This document shows, one piece after another, positions 8,060-17,747 of a DNA stretch of 64,000 nt. Made by a program: the position numbers and the translations under genes. The notes beneath the pieces were generated by a model. That model made no database searches. It was given only the letters and a program-made list of their open reading frames with translations, and had not been told where the DNA came from. Origin of the DNA: Chitinophagaceae bacterium (GTDB lineage: Bacteria; Bacteroidota; Bacteroidia; Chitinophagales; Chitinophagaceae); assembly GCA_013140985.1 (NCBI GenBank), contig JABFRU010000013.1, forward strand, positions 40,757 to 104,756. The letters are read 5' to 3'. Position 1 is the stretch's first letter. Every line of letters starts with the position of its first letter.

Positions 8060-8545
8060 ATGGATTTTAAACAAATTCAGGAGTTGATCAAAATGGTCAA
8101 CAAATCCAATATTGGAGAACTTACTATTGAGCAAAAAGATTTTAGGGTAACTATTAAGCAGAAAGAAGAGCATATTACACAGGTAATGTCTGCTACACCA
8201 GTACATGCAGCTCCGGTGCAGGTAGCTGCCCCTCAACCAACTGCTGCTTCACAGCCGGCTTCGTATGCTGAAAAACCGAAAGCAGCAGACACTGCGGCAT
8301 CTAATCTTGTAACAATTAAAAGCCCGATGATCGGAACTTTCTACCGCAAGTCGGCGCCCGATAAACCAAATCTTGCAGATGTTGGCACTGATATTAATCC
8401 GGGCCAGGTGGTTTGTATCATTGAAGCCATGAAACTTTTTAATGAGATCGAGAGTGAAGTAAAAGGTAAGATCGTAAAAGTGTTGGTAGAAGATGCTTCG
8501 CCGGTAGAGTATGATCAGCCGTTGTTCCTCGTTGAGCCGGCATAA
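8060..8545 (+). CDS. accB: Biotin carboxyl carrier protein of acetyl-CoA carboxylase
   Basis: 161 aa from the ATG at 8060 (an in-frame TTG lies three codons upstream). N-terminal part MDFKQIQELIKMVNKSNIGEL is typical of AccB, followed by an Ala/Pro-rich linker (about 55-90) and the biotinyl domain with IIEAMKLFNEIESE, in which the Lys of AMKL is biotinylated. It carries the carboxyl group between biotin carboxylase and carboxyltransferase in fatty-acid synthesis. Followed closely by accC. A possible promoter (TTG, 21 nt, TACCTTAG) lies at about 7953-7984. Confidence 0.96.
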   Translation: MDFKQIQELIKMVNKSNIGELTIEQKDFRVTIKQKEEHITQVMSATPVHAAPVQVAAPQPTAASQPASYAEKPKAADTAASNLVTIKSPMIGTFYRKSAPDKPNLADVGTDINPGQVVCIIEAMKLFNEIESEVKGKIVKVLVEDASPVEYDQPLFLVEPA

Positions 8546-8603
8546 TTCAAAAGCAATAGCTTTCTCTTTTGAAGTATTAATTATTCATCATTAATTACTA
8601 ATT

Positions 8604-9941
8604 GTGTTCAAGAAAATACTAATTGCTAATCGTGGAGAGATTGCCCTTCGGGTTATCCGCACGGCAAGAGAAATGGGTATTAAAACTGTAGCTGTTTATT
8701 CTACTGCCGACAGGGATAGCCTTCATGTAAAATTTGCTGATGAAGCCGTGTGTATCGGCCGGCCACAAAGCTCCGATTCATATCTAAATGTGGCACACCT
8801 GATGGCTGCTGCTGAGATCACCAATGCAGATGCAGTGCATCCCGGGTATGGTTTTTTGGCAGAGAATGCAAAGTTTGCACAGATATGTAATGATCATGGA
8901 ATAAAATTCATTGGCCCTACTCCCGATATGATCAATTCTATGGGAGATAAGATCACTGCAAAGGAAACAATGATCAAAGCAGGAGTGCCTGTCGTTCCTG
9001 GTGGACAGGGATTGTTGCAAAGTGTAGATGAGGCAAAAGGGCTTGCAAAAGATATGGGGTATCCTGTTATTTTGAAAGCAACAGCCGGAGGTGGTGGAAA
9101 AGGAATGCGTATAGTATGGGAAGAAAGCGAAGTAGAAAAAGCGTATGATACTGCGAAAGCAGAAGCGGCTGCATCATTTAAGAATGATGGCATTTACATG
9201 GAAAAATTTGTAGAAGAGCCAAGACATATAGAGATACAGGTGGCCGGCGACCAGTACGGCACTGTTTGTCATTTGAGTGAAAGAGATTGTTCTATTCAGC
9301 GCCGTCATCAAAAACTGGTGGAAGAATCACCTTCACCTTTTATGACAGATGAGTTGAGATACAAAATGGGCGAAGCTGCCAAGAAAGCTGCGCAAGCTAT
9401 CAACTATGAAAGTGTGGGCACTATTGAATTTTTAGTTGACAAGCACCGCAATTTCTATTTCATGGAAATGAACACCCGGATACAGGTGGAACATTGTGTA
9501 ACAGAAGAAGTGATCAATTATGATCTTATCAAAGAACAGATCAAGATCGCCATGGGTGAGAAAATATCCGGCGCTGATTATATCCCGGAGAATCATGCTA
9601 TCGAATGCCGCATCAATGCAGAAGATCCTTATAATGATTTTCGTCCTTCACCGGGCAAGATAACTGTACTGCATCAACCCGGTGGTCATGGTGTGAGAGT
9701 GGACAGTCATGTATATGCCGGGTATGTGATACCTCCTTATTATGATTCAATGATCGGCAAGCTGATCACTGTAGCCCAGACAAGACAGGAAGCGATACAA
9801 ACTATGTACCGGGCATTAAGTGAATATGTGATTGAAGGAGTAAAGACAACTATTCCTTTTCATTTGCAATTAATGCAGGACGAACGTTTCCGCAGTGGTG
9901 ATTTCAATACTAAATTCCTCGAAGGGTTTGAGTTGAAGTAA
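8604..9941 (+). CDS. accC: Biotin carboxylase of acetyl-CoA carboxylase
   Basis: 445 aa with a GTG start, full family length. ATP-grasp enzyme that carboxylates biotin on AccB using ATP and bicarbonate. Visible marks: [20 protein letters not shown] at the N-terminus, the glycine-rich ATP loop [13 protein letters not shown], and the catalytic [15 protein letters not shown] segment. It lies 58 bp after accB on the same strand, so it is an accBC operon. The short spacer contains an AATTA-type repeat. Confidence 0.97.
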   Translation: MFKKILIANRGEIALRVIRTAREMGIKTVAVYSTADRDSLHVKFADEAVCIGRPQSSDSYLNVAHLMAAAEITNADAVHPGYGFLAENAKFAQICNDHGIKFIGPTPDMINSMGDKITAKETMIKAGVPVVPGGQGLLQSVDEAKGLAKDMGYPVILKATAGGGGKGMRIVWEESEVEKAYDTAKAEAAASFKNDGIYMEKFVEEPRHIEIQVAGDQYGTVCHLSERDCSIQRRHQKLVEESPSPFMTDELRYKMGEAAKKAAQAINYESVGTIEFLVDKHRNFYFMEMNTRIQVEHCVTEEVINYDLIKEQIKIAMGEKISGADYIPENHAIECRINAEDPYNDFRPSPGKITVLHQPGGHGVRVDSHVYAGYVIPPYYDSMIGKLITVAQTRQEAIQTMYRALSEYVIEGVKTTIPFHLQLMQDERFRSGDFNTKFLEGFELK

Positions 9942-10025
9942 AGTTTAAAAGTTTCGGGGTTTAAAGTTTTAAAAGTTTGGCATAGCAACTTTTAAACGCT
10001 TGAACCTTTAAACCCTTAAACCTTT
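9942..10025. repeat. Intergenic inverted repeat of GTTTAAA units
   Basis: The left half is rich in AAGTTTAAAAGTTT-like units and the right half in their complements (AACTTTTAAAC, CTTTAAACCCTTAAACC). The whole can fold into one long imperfect hairpin just after accC. A similar element lies at 35147-35240. Confidence 0.75.
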
Positions 10026-10052
10026 CTTGTATCTTCCCGTAAAATATCCACC

Positions 10053-12860
10053 ATGCGGAAACTTTCTTTTGCTGTTTTTTTATTGTTGATCACCGGTTAT
10101 TTACCGGCACAACAATTTGGTGGCAATCCTTCTTCACAAAAATGGAAACAGATCAATACCGATACAGCAAGGATCATTTTTCCACCCGGCCTTGACAGCC
10201 AGGCGAACCGCATTGCTTCCATCATACATTATTTGCAAAAAGAAAAACCTGTTTCGCTGGGTGATAAGCTGAAGAAGGTAAATATTGTTTTACAAAACCA
10301 AACAACTATTTCGAATGCTTATGTTGGTCTCGGTCCTTTTCGAAGCGAGTTTTATTTAACTCCTTTTGCCGGTAATTTTGACCAGGGAAGTATCTCATGG
10401 CCCGATCAATTAGCCTTGCATGAATACCGCCATGTGCAGCAGTTCAATAATTTCAAAAATGGGTTGAGTAAAGTTGCTTATACATTATTTGGTGATGATG
10501 GACTTTCATTAGCTATAAATGCAGCAATTCCCGATTGGTTCTATGAAGGAGATGCAGTATATAACGAAACTGTTTTATCAAAACAGGGCAGGGGCAGGCT
10601 CCCGTTATTTACCAATGCATATCCATCCTTGTGGCAGGCCGGAAAAAAATATTCATGGATGAAACTCCGCAATGGTTCGATGAAAGATTATGTACCTAAT
10701 CATTATAATCTTGGTTACCTGCTGGTGAATTATGGCCGGCAAAAATATGGGTCGGATTTCTGGACAAAAGTTACACAGGATGCCAGTGCATTCAAAGGAT
10801 TGTTCTATCCTTTTCAAACAGCGATAAAAAAACATACGGGGCTTGATTATACAACATTCAGGGAGGAAGCTTTGGAGTCATACAAAACGACGGTCGAAAA
10901 AGTAGTACCGGGCGATAAAGATTTTTTGTTGCCCATAAAAAAAAATTATGTCACCAGCTATTACTTTCCTTATGATACCGGCGATAGTTCATTGCTATAC
11001 CTGAAGTCAAGCCAGCGTCATCGTCCTGCTTTTTATATCAAAGATGCATCCGGTGAACATAAATTGAAAATAAGAGATATTTCCATTGATGAACAGTTCA
11101 GTTATCGCAATGGCAAGGTGGTGTATGCTTCTTATGAATCAGATGCCCGTTGGAGCTGGTTAGATTATAGTGTGATCAAAGTGTTGGATGTGCAAACAGG
11201 CCAGCAAAGAAGACTTACACATAAATCGAAATATTTTACTCCTGATATTTCCAATGACGGTACAAAAGTAGCCGCTGTGCAAAACAGCAGCGATGGTAAA
11301 AGCGAATTGCATATTCTGAATGCACAGGATGGGCAAGTGATAAGTACTATTCGTTCATCAGAGATTAGTTTGTTCACCGATCCTAAATTCATTGATGAAA
11401 ACTCCCTGGTAACAGCTGTCAGGTTGAAAGATGGGAAAATGGCATTGGCCATTGCTGAAATTTCTACCGGCATCATCACACGGCTTACCTTGCCTTCCTA
11501 TAATGTGGTCGGGTATCCTTCTGTGAATAATGGCAAGATCTATTTTACTGCCACTTACAATGGTAATGACGATGTTTTTGTATTGCGGATGGAGGATAAA
11601 AAAATAGGAAGAATCACCAGCGGACCACTGGGAAATTATTTTGTGAATGCAGGTAGCGGGAAAATAACATGGTCAGCTTTTACAGCAGAAGGCTACCAGC
11701 TAAAACAAAAAGATGAAAAAGATATAGACTGGGAAGAAGTAAGTATCGCCATGCAGGAAACACTTGCCGAAAAAATGCCTGTTTCGCACAGTAGTCAAAC
11801 CGGTGATGTTTTAGTAAGTAGTACCCCTCAAAGAAATTTTCCAGTAAAAAATTATAGCAAAGGAACAGGGTTGCTGAACTTTCATAGCTGGCGGCCTTAT
11901 TACGAGGATCCGATCTTTACCTATACACTTTATGGGAAGAACGTCCTGAATACCATGCAGACCGAACTCTACTATCTATATAATGATAATGAAAAGACAA
12001 GCGCCGTTGGTTTTAATGCAGTGTATGGAGGATGGTTCCCTTTTATAGATGTTGGCACCGAATATACATTTGATGTGGAGCAGCAAATAAATCCAAATCT
12101 GACAAGACGCTGGAATCAATTGAACTCGCATGCAGGTCTTATCATCCAGTTAAATCCTGTCAGCGGCAAGACGTATAAGAATTTCAGCATTGGCAGTTAT
12201 TATGTCCTGCGTAATGAATTTAATAAGGATATTTTCAAGGATTCTGTTGGCAACACATCATTCAGCTACCTCCAGCATTTTTTAACATGGGGCCAGCATG
12301 TACAGCAGGCAGTACAGCATATTTACCCGAGGGCAGGTTATGCTTTGTCACTCACACAACGGCATGCTGTTACACATTATAAAGGTTACCAGTTCCTGGG
12401 TAACGGAACCATTTATGCTCCGGGTTTTCTTTCTAATCACAGTCTTGTATTCACAGGTTCTTTCCAGCAAAGGGATACACTTAACCAGGTTGGTTTCAGT
12501 AACCGCTTTGCTTATTCGAGAGGATATGTTGGAAGATATTTTTCAAGGATGTGGCGCTTGTCAGCCAATTATAGTTTTCCATTGTGGCATCCTGACTGGG
12601 GCGTTGGAAATATTTTATATATCCAGCGGATACGGGCCAATGCTTTTTATGATTTTACAAAAGTATATTCAAGGGATAAGACACAAACAGCCGATCAGCG
12701 GAGTGTGGGCGGAGAGATCTATTTCGATACCAAATGGTGGAATCAATATCAACTGACATTTGGTTTTAGAGTGAGCCGTGTATTGGACCAGGACCAGTTT
12801 GATGGTTTCCGGGGAACCATATTTGAATTCATTATGCCGGTAAATATCATACCCAGATAA
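10053..12860 (+). CDS. Large exported protein: gluzincin-like head, beta-propeller middle, barrel-like tail
   Basis: 935 aa with signal peptide MRKLSFAVFLLLITGYLPAQ. Residues 118-175 resemble a zinc metallopeptidase: ALHEYRHVQQF (H123, E124, H127) and, downstream, PDWFYEGDAVYNE, which would give the third ligand (E165) of a gluzincin. Residues about 330-600 look like TolB-type beta-propeller blades (PDISNDGTKVAAVQNSSDGK and similar). The last 300 residues are rich in alternating aromatic strands and end in a hydrophobic residue series followed by Arg, as in outer-membrane barrel proteins. The HExxH is conserved in form (HEYRH), but activity is not proven. Likely an envelope protein; function unknown. 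Confidence 0.75.
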   Translation: MRKLSFAVFLLLITGYLPAQQFGGNPSSQKWKQINTDTARIIFPPGLDSQANRIASIIHYLQKEKPVSLGDKLKKVNIVLQNQTTISNAYVGLGPFRSEFYLTPFAGNFDQGSISWPDQLALHEYRHVQQFNNFKNGLSKVAYTLFGDDGLSLAINAAIPDWFYEGDAVYNETVLSKQGRGRLPLFTNAYPSLWQAGKKYSWMKLRNGSMKDYVPNHYNLGYLLVNYGRQKYGSDFWTKVTQDASAFKGLFYPFQTAIKKHTGLDYTTFREEALESYKTTVEKVVPGDKDFLLPIKKNYVTSYYFPYDTGDSSLLYLKSSQRHRPAFYIKDASGEHKLKIRDISIDEQFSYRNGKVVYASYESDARWSWLDYSVIKVLDVQTGQQRRLTHKSKYFTPDISNDGTKVAAVQNSSDGKSELHILNAQDGQVISTIRSSEISLFTDPKFIDENSLVTAVRLKDGKMALAIAEISTGIITRLTLPSYNVVGYPSVNNGKIYFTATYNGNDDVFVLRMEDKKIGRITSGPLGNYFVNAGSGKITWSAFTAEGYQLKQKDEKDIDWEEVSIAMQETLAEKMPVSHSSQTGDVLVSSTPQRNFPVKNYSKGTGLLNFHSWRPYYEDPIFTYTLYGKNVLNTMQTELYYLYNDNEKTSAVGFNAVYGGWFPFIDVGTEYTFDVEQQINPNLTRRWNQLNSHAGLIIQLNPVSGKTYKNFSIGSYYVLRNEFNKDIFKDSVGNTSFSYLQHFLTWGQHVQQAVQHIYPRAGYALSLTQRHAVTHYKGYQFLGNGTIYAPGFLSNHSLVFTGSFQQRDTLNQVGFSNRFAYSRGYVGRYFSRMWRLSANYSFPLWHPDWGVGNILYIQRIRANAFYDFTKVYSRDKTQTADQRSVGGEIYFDTKWWNQYQLTFGFRVSRVLDQDQFDGFRGTIFEFIMPVNIIPR

Positions 12861-12863
12861 GAA

Positions 12864-15485
12864 TTACAAAGAGGCAAGACTTTCCTCGATCATTTTTATC
12901 TTAGCTTCGGCATCGGCTTTCTTTTTTCTTTCGCTATCAATTACTTCAGGTTTTGCATTCTGAACAAATTTTTCGTTACTGAGTTTTTTCTCCACCGAAA
13001 TAAGAAATCCTTTCAGGTAATCGAGATCTTTTTGTAGTTGATCTTTTTGGGTTGAAGTGTCTAATGCAGTTGTTGTTTCGATAAAGATTTTATCTTTTTG
13101 AATTACTATTGTAATGCCGCCTGTAACTGGTGTTGGGGTATAATTAATTGATTCGGCATTTACTTGTTTGCACAGAATATCTTTAATTGTCTCATACAGC
13201 CCGGGATCAGCGGTTTGAATGTGAAGCCGGATGCTGTCTTTAGGTTTCAAATGATTTTTATTTCTTGCATCACGGATCCCTGTAATTATTTCTTTCAAAA
13301 AAGATCCTGTTCCAAGTGTTACTCCATTGACATCATAGGCACCGGAAAATTGTTTAACTGTCAGATCATCTTCCTGTTCTCTTAATTGATGATATATTTC
13401 TTCCGTAACAAAAGGCATGAAAGGGTGTAGCAGTTGCATTAATTTTTCAAAGAAAGAAACTGTTTTTTCATAAACTGTTTTATCAATGGATTGTTCAAAG
13501 CCGGGTTTCACCCATTCCAGGTACCAACTGCAGAAATCATCCCAGATGAGAGAATAAATGGTTTTCAATGATTCACTCAGCCTGAAATCTTTGAACTGGT
13601 CATCCAACTGAAGTTTTACTTCATTCAACCTGTTCTCAAACCAATCTACTGCAAAATTTTCTGTGGACTGTGGGCTATTGACTGCGGACTGTCTCGCTTC
13701 CCACATCTTTACCAGCTTCAGTGCATTCCATATCTTATTAATGAAGAAAGATCCTTGCTCATTGCCAGCCGGGTCCCACATTAAATCATTGCCGGCAGGA
13801 GAGGAGATCATAATACCAAAGCGAACAGCATCGGCGCCTTCGTTATCTATCATCTCCAAGAGATCAGGAGAATTGCCAAGGCTCTTGCTCATCTTCCTTC
13901 CGATCTTATCTCTAACGATACCGGTAAAATAAACTTCACTGAATGGCTTTTCGCCTTTGTATTCAAATCCCGCCATGATCATTCTCGCCACCCAGAAAAA
14001 AATAATTTCCGGAGCAGTTACTAATGTATTGGTGGGATAATAATATTTCTCATCTGCATTTCCGGGGTTGCTGTATCCTTTAAAAACTTCAAAGGGCCAT
14101 AGCCATGAGGAGAACCATGTATCCAGGCAATCTTCGTCCTGTTTGAGTTTAGTAATGTTGGATGTTGAATGTTGAATGTTGAATTGCCTGATGGCTTCTT
14201 CCTCTGTTGCTGCTACGACAAATCTTCCTTCGGCATCATACCATGCGGGTATCCTATGTCCCCACCAAAGCTGTCTTGATATACACCAGTCCTTGATGTT
14301 CTCCATCCAGTGGCGATAGAGATTTTTGAACTTGGCAGGATAAAATTTTATTTCTTCGTCCAATACGGATATCAAAGCAGGGCCTGATATCTTTTTCATA
14401 TCTACCCACCATTGAAGTGATAGTCTTGGTTCAACCACCACATCAGTTCTTTCGCTGTACCCAACTTCACTTGTATAATCTTCCGTCTTTAATAAATGTC
14501 CTTTTGCTTCAAGCTCTTTTACAATTTTCTTTCTTGCTTCAAAGCGGTCTTCACCAACGAAAATTTGGGCTTCATTATTTAATGTGCCGTCCTCGTTAAA
14601 AATGTCAACCACTTCGAGGTTGTGTTTTTGACCAAGCACATTATCATTTATATCATGTGCCGGAGTAACTTTCAAAGCGCCGGTACCAAAATCCATTGTA
14701 ACATATTCGTCGGTAATAATAGGAATGCGGCGATTGATCAATGGAACAAAGGCAAATTTTCCCTGAAGATGTTTGTATCGTTCATCCTCAGGATGAACAC
14801 AGATCGCTGTATCACCCATGATGGTTTCGGGTCTTACCGTTGCTATGGTGATATTCTCATCACCCGGAACATCCAATTTATATTTTAAATGATAAAGCTT
14901 CTGCCGGGTCTGTTTGCGAATCACTTCTTCATCACTCAATGCAGTTTTTGCCTTTACATCCCAATTGATCATTCTTTTGCCACGATAGATATATCCTTTA
15001 TTGTAAAGATCAATGAACACATTGATGACGGATGCATAATAATCCGGGTCCATGGTGAAGCTTGTTCTTTCCCAATCACAACTGCAACCCAGTTTTCTTA
15101 ACTGCTGTAAAATGATACCGCCATATTTTTCTTTCCACTCCCAGGCATATTTCAAAAAATCTTCACGGCTGAGGGAGGATTTCGCAATTCCTTTTTCACG
15201 GAGCATCTGCACCACTTTAGCTTCAGTGGCAATGGAAGCATGATCGGTGCCGGGTACCCAACAGGCATTTTTCCCCTGCATCCTTGCACGGCGAACCAAT
15301 ATATCCTGGATAGTATTATTGAGACAATGACCCATGTGCAGCACACCGGTCACATTAGGTGGTGGAATAACTACCGTGTAAGGTTCCCTGTTATCCGGTT
15401 CGCTGTGAAAATAATTTTTATCAAGCCAATGCTGGTACCACTTTGTTTCCGCAGCCTTATGATCAAAATTCTTACTTAGCCCCAT
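12864..15485 (-). CDS. valS: Valyl-tRNA synthetase
   Basis: 873 aa, full length. Charges tRNA-Val. It has the class I HIGH-type motif PPNVTGVLHMGHCLNN, the specificity segment WVPGTDHASIATE, the KMSKS motif GRKMSKSLGN and the C-terminal coiled coil that binds the tRNA corner. Two short segments look foreign: FNIQHSTSNITKL just before QDEDCLDTWFSS, and RQSAVNSPQSTENF before AVDWFENRL. Both are encoded by simple tandem repeats (14155-14185 and 13660-13692) of a type otherwise found between genes. Convergent with the upstream gene, with 3 bp between stops. A minus-7 box ends 7 bp before the ATG. Confidence 0.97.
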   Translation of the reverse strand: MGLSKNFDHKAAETKWYQHWLDKNYFHSEPDNREPYTVVIPPPNVTGVLHMGHCLNNTIQDILVRRARMQGKNACWVPGTDHASIATEAKVVQMLREKGIAKSSLSREDFLKYAWEWKEKYGGIILQQLRKLGCSCDWERTSFTMDPDYYASVINVFIDLYNKGYIYRGKRMINWDVKAKTALSDEEVIRKQTRQKLYHLKYKLDVPGDENITIATVRPETIMGDTAICVHPEDERYKHLQGKFAFVPLINRRIPIITDEYVTMDFGTGALKVTPAHDINDNVLGQKHNLEVVDIFNEDGTLNNEAQIFVGEDRFEARKKIVKELEAKGHLLKTEDYTSEVGYSERTDVVVEPRLSLQWWVDMKKISGPALISVLDEEIKFYPAKFKNLYRHWMENIKDWCISRQLWWGHRIPAWYDAEGRFVVAATEEEAIRQFNIQHSTSNITKLKQDEDCLDTWFSSWLWPFEVFKGYSNPGNADEKYYYPTNTLVTAPEIIFFWVARMIMAGFEYKGEKPFSEVYFTGIVRDKIGRKMSKSLGNSPDLLEMIDNEGADAVRFGIMISSPAGNDLMWDPAGNEQGSFFINKIWNALKLVKMWEARQSAVNSPQSTENFAVDWFENRLNEVKLQLDDQFKDFRLSESLKTIYSLIWDDFCSWYLEWVKPGFEQSIDKTVYEKTVSFFEKLMQLLHPFMPFVTEEIYHQLREQEDDLTVKQFSGAYDVNGVTLGTGSFLKEIITGIRDARNKNHLKPKDSIRLHIQTADPGLYETIKDILCKQVNAESINYTPTPVTGGITIVIQKDKIFIETTTALDTSTQKDQLQKDLDYLKGFLISVEKKLSNEKFVQNAKPEVIDSERKKKADAEAKIKMIEESLASL

Positions 15486-15492
15486 AGAGCGG

Positions 15493-15500
15493 CAAATTTA
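15493..15500 (-). promoter_or_regulatory. Minus-7 box of valS, close to the start codon
   Basis: TAAATTTG on the minus strand, only 7 bp before the valS ATG. Transcription would begin at or next to the start codon, giving a nearly leaderless mRNA. Confidence 0.55.
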
Positions 15501-15552
15501 CCCGGTTTCGGGTAGATGACGAAACGAATTGAAATGGGAAAGGGTATTTTAA

Positions 15553-15978
15553 TTAGTCAGATGGAGGTATAAGCTTTCTTATCTCATGGCAGATATATAT
15601 ATCGCCATTATGAACGTCAATAATACTTTGGATGATCTCTTTTGGAGGAGATGTTTTTGTCAGGTATCCCCTTGCCCCCGCCCGGAGCATTTCAGTAGCA
15701 TATTTTAATTGATTATTTATTGAGAGTGCAATGATCTTGACTGATGGTACTTTTTTAAGCACAACTTCAGTCACTTCAAAACCATCTACCGGCGACATAT
15801 TGATGTCCACCAGCATGATATCAGGAATAAGTTGTGTTGCTTGTTCAATGGCAGAATGGCCATCTTCACATTCAGCAATTATTTCGAAACCAGGATTTGT
15901 TCCCAACAATATTTTGATTGATTTTCGTACAGCAGGGTGGTCATCTACCACTATGATACGGATTATGCCCTTATTCAT
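15553..15978 (-). CDS. Single-domain response regulator (receiver only)
   Basis: 141 aa comprising just one receiver domain: acidic pocket VVDDHP, phosphoacceptor Asp58 in LVDINMSP, and YLTKTSPP with the conserved Lys. By sequence it resembles NarL-type receivers, but it stops right after the domain; only 67 bp separate it from valS, so no hidden HTH follows. No kinase is adjacent. It could act through protein contact or as a phosphate sink, or be a shortened NarL regulator. Confidence 0.88.
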   Translation of the reverse strand: MNKGIIRIIVVDDHPAVRKSIKILLGTNPGFEIIAECEDGHSAIEQATQLIPDIMLVDINMSPVDGFEVTEVVLKKVPSVKIIALSINNQLKYATEMLRAGARGYLTKTSPPKEIIQSIIDVHNGDIYICHEIRKLIPPSD

Positions 15979-16303
15979 TCGCCTTTTTATTTAATATTCA
16001 TCAAAAACAGCTGCCGTTGATAGTTCTCAAACATCTGTCAATAGGTATTCAGAGTAAATGGATTTTGAGGTATCATTTTGGTTTTGCCGGATACTTCTAA
16101 GGGAATCACAGGAGGCAATGGATAAATCAATATTAGTAAAAATACTGAAAATTGAAAGTAATATTACCTGCGTAAATTACCAAGAGTTTTTACTATTATT
16201 TTATAAATTTCGGGGTTAATCATTATCCTATTTCAGCTATTTTCGCAGTACATTGCCGCTTTGATTGATTGATGCTTAATTGTTTAACACCTTAAATGTC
16301 AGC
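15979..16303. other. Divergent intergenic region
   Basis: Separates the receiver gene from the esterase-like gene and must hold both promoters. I see no exact TAnnTTTG box for either; TATTTTCG near 16238 is the closest for the plus strand. No RNA gene or repeat is seen. Confidence 0.5.
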
Positions 16304-17035
16304 ATGAAAAAAGACCTAAGTTCCTGGTACAGCCCTTCTCTTAATAAGGAAATGCCAATCGTTTCTTACGGAGATTCAGGGTTTGCATTGCTGCTGGTTC
16401 CTACTGCTGCAGCTGATTATCTCGAGTATGAGAGGTTCCAATTAATGGATCATATTGCCCCTTTTATTGATGGCGGAAAAGTCAGAGTGTTTTCAATTGA
16501 CAGTATCAATAATGATAGCTGGCTGAATGATAAACTGGATCCAAAGTATAAAGCGGTCCGTCACCAGCAGTGGAATGATTATGTATATAATGAGGTAGTT
16601 CCCTTTATCCGGCTAAATACAAGCCCGGAAACCCCCATCATTACCTGTGGGGCTTCTTTTGGGGCACTGCATAGCATGAATTTATTTTTAAAGAGACCCG
16701 ATATCATCAATGGTGTGATCGCCATGAGTGGTGTATATGATCTTTCAGAATACACCAAAGGCTATTTTGACGATGATGTATATTTCAACAGCCCCTTTCA
16801 CTACATGAGCAATCTTGCTGATCATAATGTTTTAGAACAGATCAGGAAAAGCAAGCATATTCATATCCTTACCGGCAGTGGTTCTTATGAAGACCCGTCA
16901 GCGAGTGGAAAATTTGCAAAGATCCTGTATGATAAAGGCATCTGGTACGAACTGGATATGTGGGGAGAAGAATGGCCGCATGACTGGAATACATGGCGGG
17001 CCATGCTGCCGCATTATTTGGGCAGCAGGTTTTGA
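16304..17035 (+). CDS. Putative esterase, alpha/beta-hydrolase fold
   Basis: 243 aa from the ATG at 16304 (a TTG eight codons upstream is also in frame). It matches the putative esterase/D-type family: the nucleophile elbow TCGASFGALHSM (Gly-x-Ser-x-Gly variant with Ala) and a late His in EWPHDWNTWRAMLPHYL likely to complete the triad. No signal peptide, so cytoplasmic. The substrate is unknown. Monocistronic and convergent with aat. Confidence 0.85.
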   Translation: MKKDLSSWYSPSLNKEMPIVSYGDSGFALLLVPTAAADYLEYERFQLMDHIAPFIDGGKVRVFSIDSINNDSWLNDKLDPKYKAVRHQQWNDYVYNEVVPFIRLNTSPETPIITCGASFGALHSMNLFLKRPDIINGVIAMSGVYDLSEYTKGYFDDDVYFNSPFHYMSNLADHNVLEQIRKSKHIHILTGSGSYEDPSASGKFAKILYDKGIWYELDMWGEEWPHDWNTWRAMLPHYLGSRF

Positions 17036-17076
17036 ACCCCCATTTAAAGTTTGATTGTTGAAAATGTATTTTGCCC

Positions 17077-17739
17077 CTAAAGGGGAGAATGTGAATCTGT
17101 CCATTTATGCAATAGCGTAATAAAATCTTTTCTGTCTATCATTCTCGCCCCAAAACTTTCCAGGTATTCGGTATAGACCTGGCAGTCTATCAGTTCAATT
17201 CCTTCTGCTTTTAATTGCTGCGCATATTTGGTAAAAGCATAACGGGATGCATTGCTTTGTTTGCTGAACATACTTTCACCAAAAAATACTTTGCCCAGTT
17301 TAATACCATAAAGGCCGCCGACCAGTTCGCCATCTTTCCATACTTCTGCGCTGTGTGCAAAACCAAGTTCATACATTTTGCAGTATGCTTTTTCCACTTC
17401 ATTGGTTATCCATGTGCCTTGCTGACCGGGTCTTTTTATTTTTTTACAATGATGAATGACCTTGGGAAATGCTTTATTGATGGTAAAGTCAAACTCATTT
17501 TTGTTGATAAGAGAAATAATTTTCTTAGTTGTTTTTAATTCTGAAGGAAACAATACAAATCTTGGGTCAGGGCACCACCATAAAATATGTTCATCTTCAT
17601 ACCAGGGAAATATTCCACTCTTATATGCCAGCAATAATCTTTGGGGAGAAAGATCACCGCCCATTGCTAACAGCCCATCAGGTTCTGCAAAATGTACCGG
17701 CGGAAAAGAAAGTTTTTTATCAAGTGCAAAAAGAGGCAT
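17077..17739 (-). CDS. aat: Leucyl/phenylalanyl-tRNA--protein transferase
   Basis: 220 aa, usual length. It transfers Leu or Phe from aminoacyl-tRNA to the N-terminus of proteins starting with Lys or Arg, marking them for ClpAP. Clear family marks: FPPVHFAEPDGLLAMGGDLSP, YKSGIFPWYEDEHILWWCPDPRFVL, GGLYGIKLGKVFFGESMFS and SKQSNASRYAF. It starts 9 bp after clpS, which encodes the adaptor that recognises its products, so the two form an N-degron operon. The last codons lie in a CCCCTTTAGGGG palindrome that includes the stop codon. Confidence 0.96.
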   Translation of the reverse strand: MPLFALDKKLSFPPVHFAEPDGLLAMGGDLSPQRLLLAYKSGIFPWYEDEHILWWCPDPRFVLFPSELKTTKKIISLINKNEFDFTINKAFPKVIHHCKKIKRPGQQGTWITNEVEKAYCKMYELGFAHSAEVWKDGELVGGLYGIKLGKVFFGESMFSKQSNASRYAFTKYAQQLKAEGIELIDCQVYTEYLESFGARMIDRKDFITLLHKWTDSHSPL

Positions 17740-17747
17740 GGTAAATA

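Noticed and set aside
17070..17086. CCCCTAAAGGGG palindrome at the aat stop codon as a terminator
   Set aside because: Stem of five to six base pairs and no T-run on either strand; noted only as a possible short repeat that forms the end of aat.
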